A stretch of DNA of 6,375 bases, from NCBI GenBank assembly GCA_934630975.1, contig CAKTXH010000117.1:1-6375 (forward strand). Reading direction: 5' to 3'. This document shows, piece by piece, positions 4,966 through 6,375 of this stretch. The notes under the pieces were generated by a model. That model saw only the letters and a program-made list of their open reading frames with translations. It was not told where the DNA came from and made no database searches. The stretch's first letter is position 1; every line of letters starts with the position of its first letter. This DNA comes from an uncultured Clostridia bacterium (GTDB taxonomy: Bacteria > Bacillota > Clostridia > Christensenellales > Aristaeellaceae). Position numbers and translations under genes: made by a program.

Positions 4966-6375
4966 TTATTGGGCGGCCTTCTTTTTCTTCATGCTCATGA
5001 CAACCGGGCTGACCAGCATCACGATGCAGACGATAATGAGCACGAAGGCAATCGGATGGAGCGTCGGGTTGAACATCTGGAAGACGTTCGCGCGCGCCAT
5101 CAGGTAGCCGCGGGAGAAGTTCTGCTCGCACATGCTGCCCAGAACCAGACCCAGCACGATAGCCGCACTGTTGAGGTGGCAGGCACGAACGACAAGGCCG
5201 AGGATGCCGGAGAGCACCATGATCTGTACGCTGGTCGCGGACATCTGGTCGCCGTAGGTGCCGATGAGGGCGAGCATCATGATGATCGGGCCGAGATAGG
5301 AATACGGAATAGCCAGAATCTGCGCGAACACCTTCGCAATCGCCATCGCGACGATCACCATCAGGATGTTCGTGACGATCATGGACATGAAGGTCGCGGA
5401 GAGGTAAGTCGGCTGGTTCGTCAGCAGCAGCGGGCCAAGCTGAACGCCCTTGAGCGTCAGCGCGGACATCATAACCGCAGCCGCGTTGCCGCCCGGGATA
5501 CCGAGGGAGAGCAGCGGAACCATCGCGCCGCCGGTCGCGGCGTTGTTCGCCGTTTCAGAAGCCGCGATACCGTCGATAATGCCGGTGCCGAACTTCTCCG
5601 GGTATTTGGAAATCTTCGTCTCCATCGTGTAGCACATGAAGGAAGCGATGGTCGCGCCAGCGCCCGGCAGGATGCCGACGATGGTGCCCACCACCGAGCA
5701 GCGCAGCATCGTCCACTTGATCGACCAGATTTCCTTGAAGGAGGGCATCTTTGTGCTGACCTTGCCGCCGGAAATGCCATCCTCGGCGGAGATGCGCTTC
5801 TTCTTCGGGTCGGTCTGCTTGAAGACCTCGGTGACCGCGAACAGACCGATCAGCACCGGGATCATGTCGATACCGGCCAGCAGGTTGCGGCTGCCGAAGG
5901 TCAGGCGCTGCACCGCGTACATTTTATCCTGACCGACGCAGGCCAGCAGCAGGCCCAGCAGGCCGGAGATGATGCAGGTCAGCACGTGGTCGCTGTCCAG
6001 ACACGTCAGGATGGACAGGCCCATGAAGGTCACGGCGAACAGGTCGCTCGGGCCAAACTGAAGGGCAGCCTTTGTCAGCGGCTGAGACAGCAGGAACATC
6101 GCAATCGCGGAGAACAAACCGCCGATTGCGGAAGCGAAGAGCGCCACGCCCAGCGCCTTGCCCGCTTCGCCGCGCTGCGCCATCGGATAACCGTCAAACG
6201 TCGTCGGCGCGGAGGAAGGCACGCCCGGAATCTTGAACAGAATCGCGGTGATCGAGCCGCCCGTGATGGAGGAGCAATAGATCGCGACGAGGAAAACAAT
6301 CGCCGGAATCGGCTCCATCGTGTAGGTGAAGGTCAGGCCGAGGGCAACCGCCATCGTGGCGGAAACGCCCGGCAG
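4966..6375 (-). CDS. TctA family tripartite tricarboxylate transporter permease, 5' end outside window
   Basis: The last 469 residues of a large permease are present; the full family length is near 500, so roughly 30-45 residues lie beyond the right edge. The frame continues past the ATG at 6354 to the edge, and the extra residues LPGVSAT are the typical first-half LPG motif, so 6354 is not the start. Numbering from the first visible residue, hallmarks are GGSITAILFKIPG (39-51), DGYPMAQRGEAGKALG (61-76), the second-half GILPGAGATIASF (234-246), SETANNAATGG (273-283) and LGIPGG (291-296). These two LPG-containing halves are the internal duplication of the family. The protein is very hydrophobic and ends in MKKKKAAQ. 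TctA is the main membrane subunit that works with a small TctB and a binding protein TctC to import citrate or other carboxylates, driven by ion gradients; the substrate here is unknown. TctB and TctC would be expected to the right. It converges on the AEC gene. Confidence 0.95.
   Translation of the reverse strand: MPGVSATMAVALGLTFTYTMEPIPAIVFLVAIYCSSITGGSITAILFKIPGVPSSAPTTFDGYPMAQRGEAGKALGVALFASAIGGLFSAIAMFLLSQPLTKAALQFGPSDLFAVTFMGLSILTCLDSDHVLTCIISGLLGLLLACVGQDKMYAVQRLTFGSRNLLAGIDMIPVLIGLFAVTEVFKQTDPKKKRISAEDGISGGKVSTKMPSFKEIWSIKWTMLRCSVVGTIVGILPGAGATIASFMCYTMETKISKYPEKFGTGIIDGIAASETANNAATGGAMVPLLSLGIPGGNAAAVMMSALTLKGVQLGPLLLTNQPTYLSATFMSMIVTNILMVIVAMAIAKVFAQILAIPYSYLGPIIMMLALIGTYGDQMSATSVQIMVLSGILGLVVRACHLNSAAIVLGLVLGSMCEQNFSRGYLMARANVFQMFNPTLHPIAFVLIIVCIVMLVSPVVMSMKKKKAAQ

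Noticed and set aside
4813..6375. Plus-strand frame opposite tctA with no stop codon up to the right edge (about 520 codons), with a possible GTG start at 4960 after TAGGAG
   Set aside because: It is in register with tctA codons and stays open because tctA uses no TTA, CTA or TCA codons here. The product would be a low-complexity His, Asp, Arg and Gln-rich chain, the usual antisense of a membrane protein.

Overview
The window reads as a stretch of chromosome from a GC-rich, Gram-positive-type anaerobe, most likely a gut Clostridia lineage (Oscillospirales or Christensenellales would fit; the order is a guess). The evidence is a secreted protein with InlB-type B repeats and Thr-Pro linkers, strong AGGAGG ribosome binding sites, a near-consensus sigma-A promoter, U-tailed intrinsic terminators, and a clostridial-type F420-0:glutamate ligase-like protein. 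No mobile element, CRISPR array, tRNA or rRNA is visible.

Layout. (1) Positions 1-2109, plus strand: the 3' part of a large secreted or surface protein whose start lies left of the window. It has five divergent InlB B-repeats, split by a Thr-Pro / KPTATPTP linker and followed by a Glu-Pro-Thr/Ser tail. No sortase signal or membrane anchor is visible. (2) Positions 2124-2948, plus strand: a small, extremely acidic secreted protein of unknown function, 14 nt downstream and probably in the same operon, closed by a terminator at 2963-2991. (3) A TTGACA-N17-TACAAT promoter at 3012-3040 drives an F420-0:gamma-glutamyl ligase-like enzyme (3111-3854). (4) A strong terminator-like hairpin (3865-3897) lies directly before the ribosome binding site of an AEC-family (auxin efflux carrier/malate permease-like) transporter (3922-4812). 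(5) A perfect 15-bp stem (4896-4929) serves as a shared terminator between this gene and a convergent, minus-strand TctA-family permease (4966 to the right edge, start outside the window).

How the genes fit together. The left pair looks like a cell-envelope or secreted-protein operon. The middle pair is an ATP-grasp-independent, CofE-like glutamyl ligase followed by an organic-anion transporter; the hairpin between them may tune expression of the second gene. The right gene is the large membrane subunit of a tripartite tricarboxylate transporter; its small membrane subunit and binding protein would be expected to the right, outside the window. Most of the window is ordinary. The points most worth a second look are the anchorless repeat protein, its lysine-free acidic partner, the promoterless position of the AEC gene, and the unknown substrate of the F420-ligase-like enzyme.
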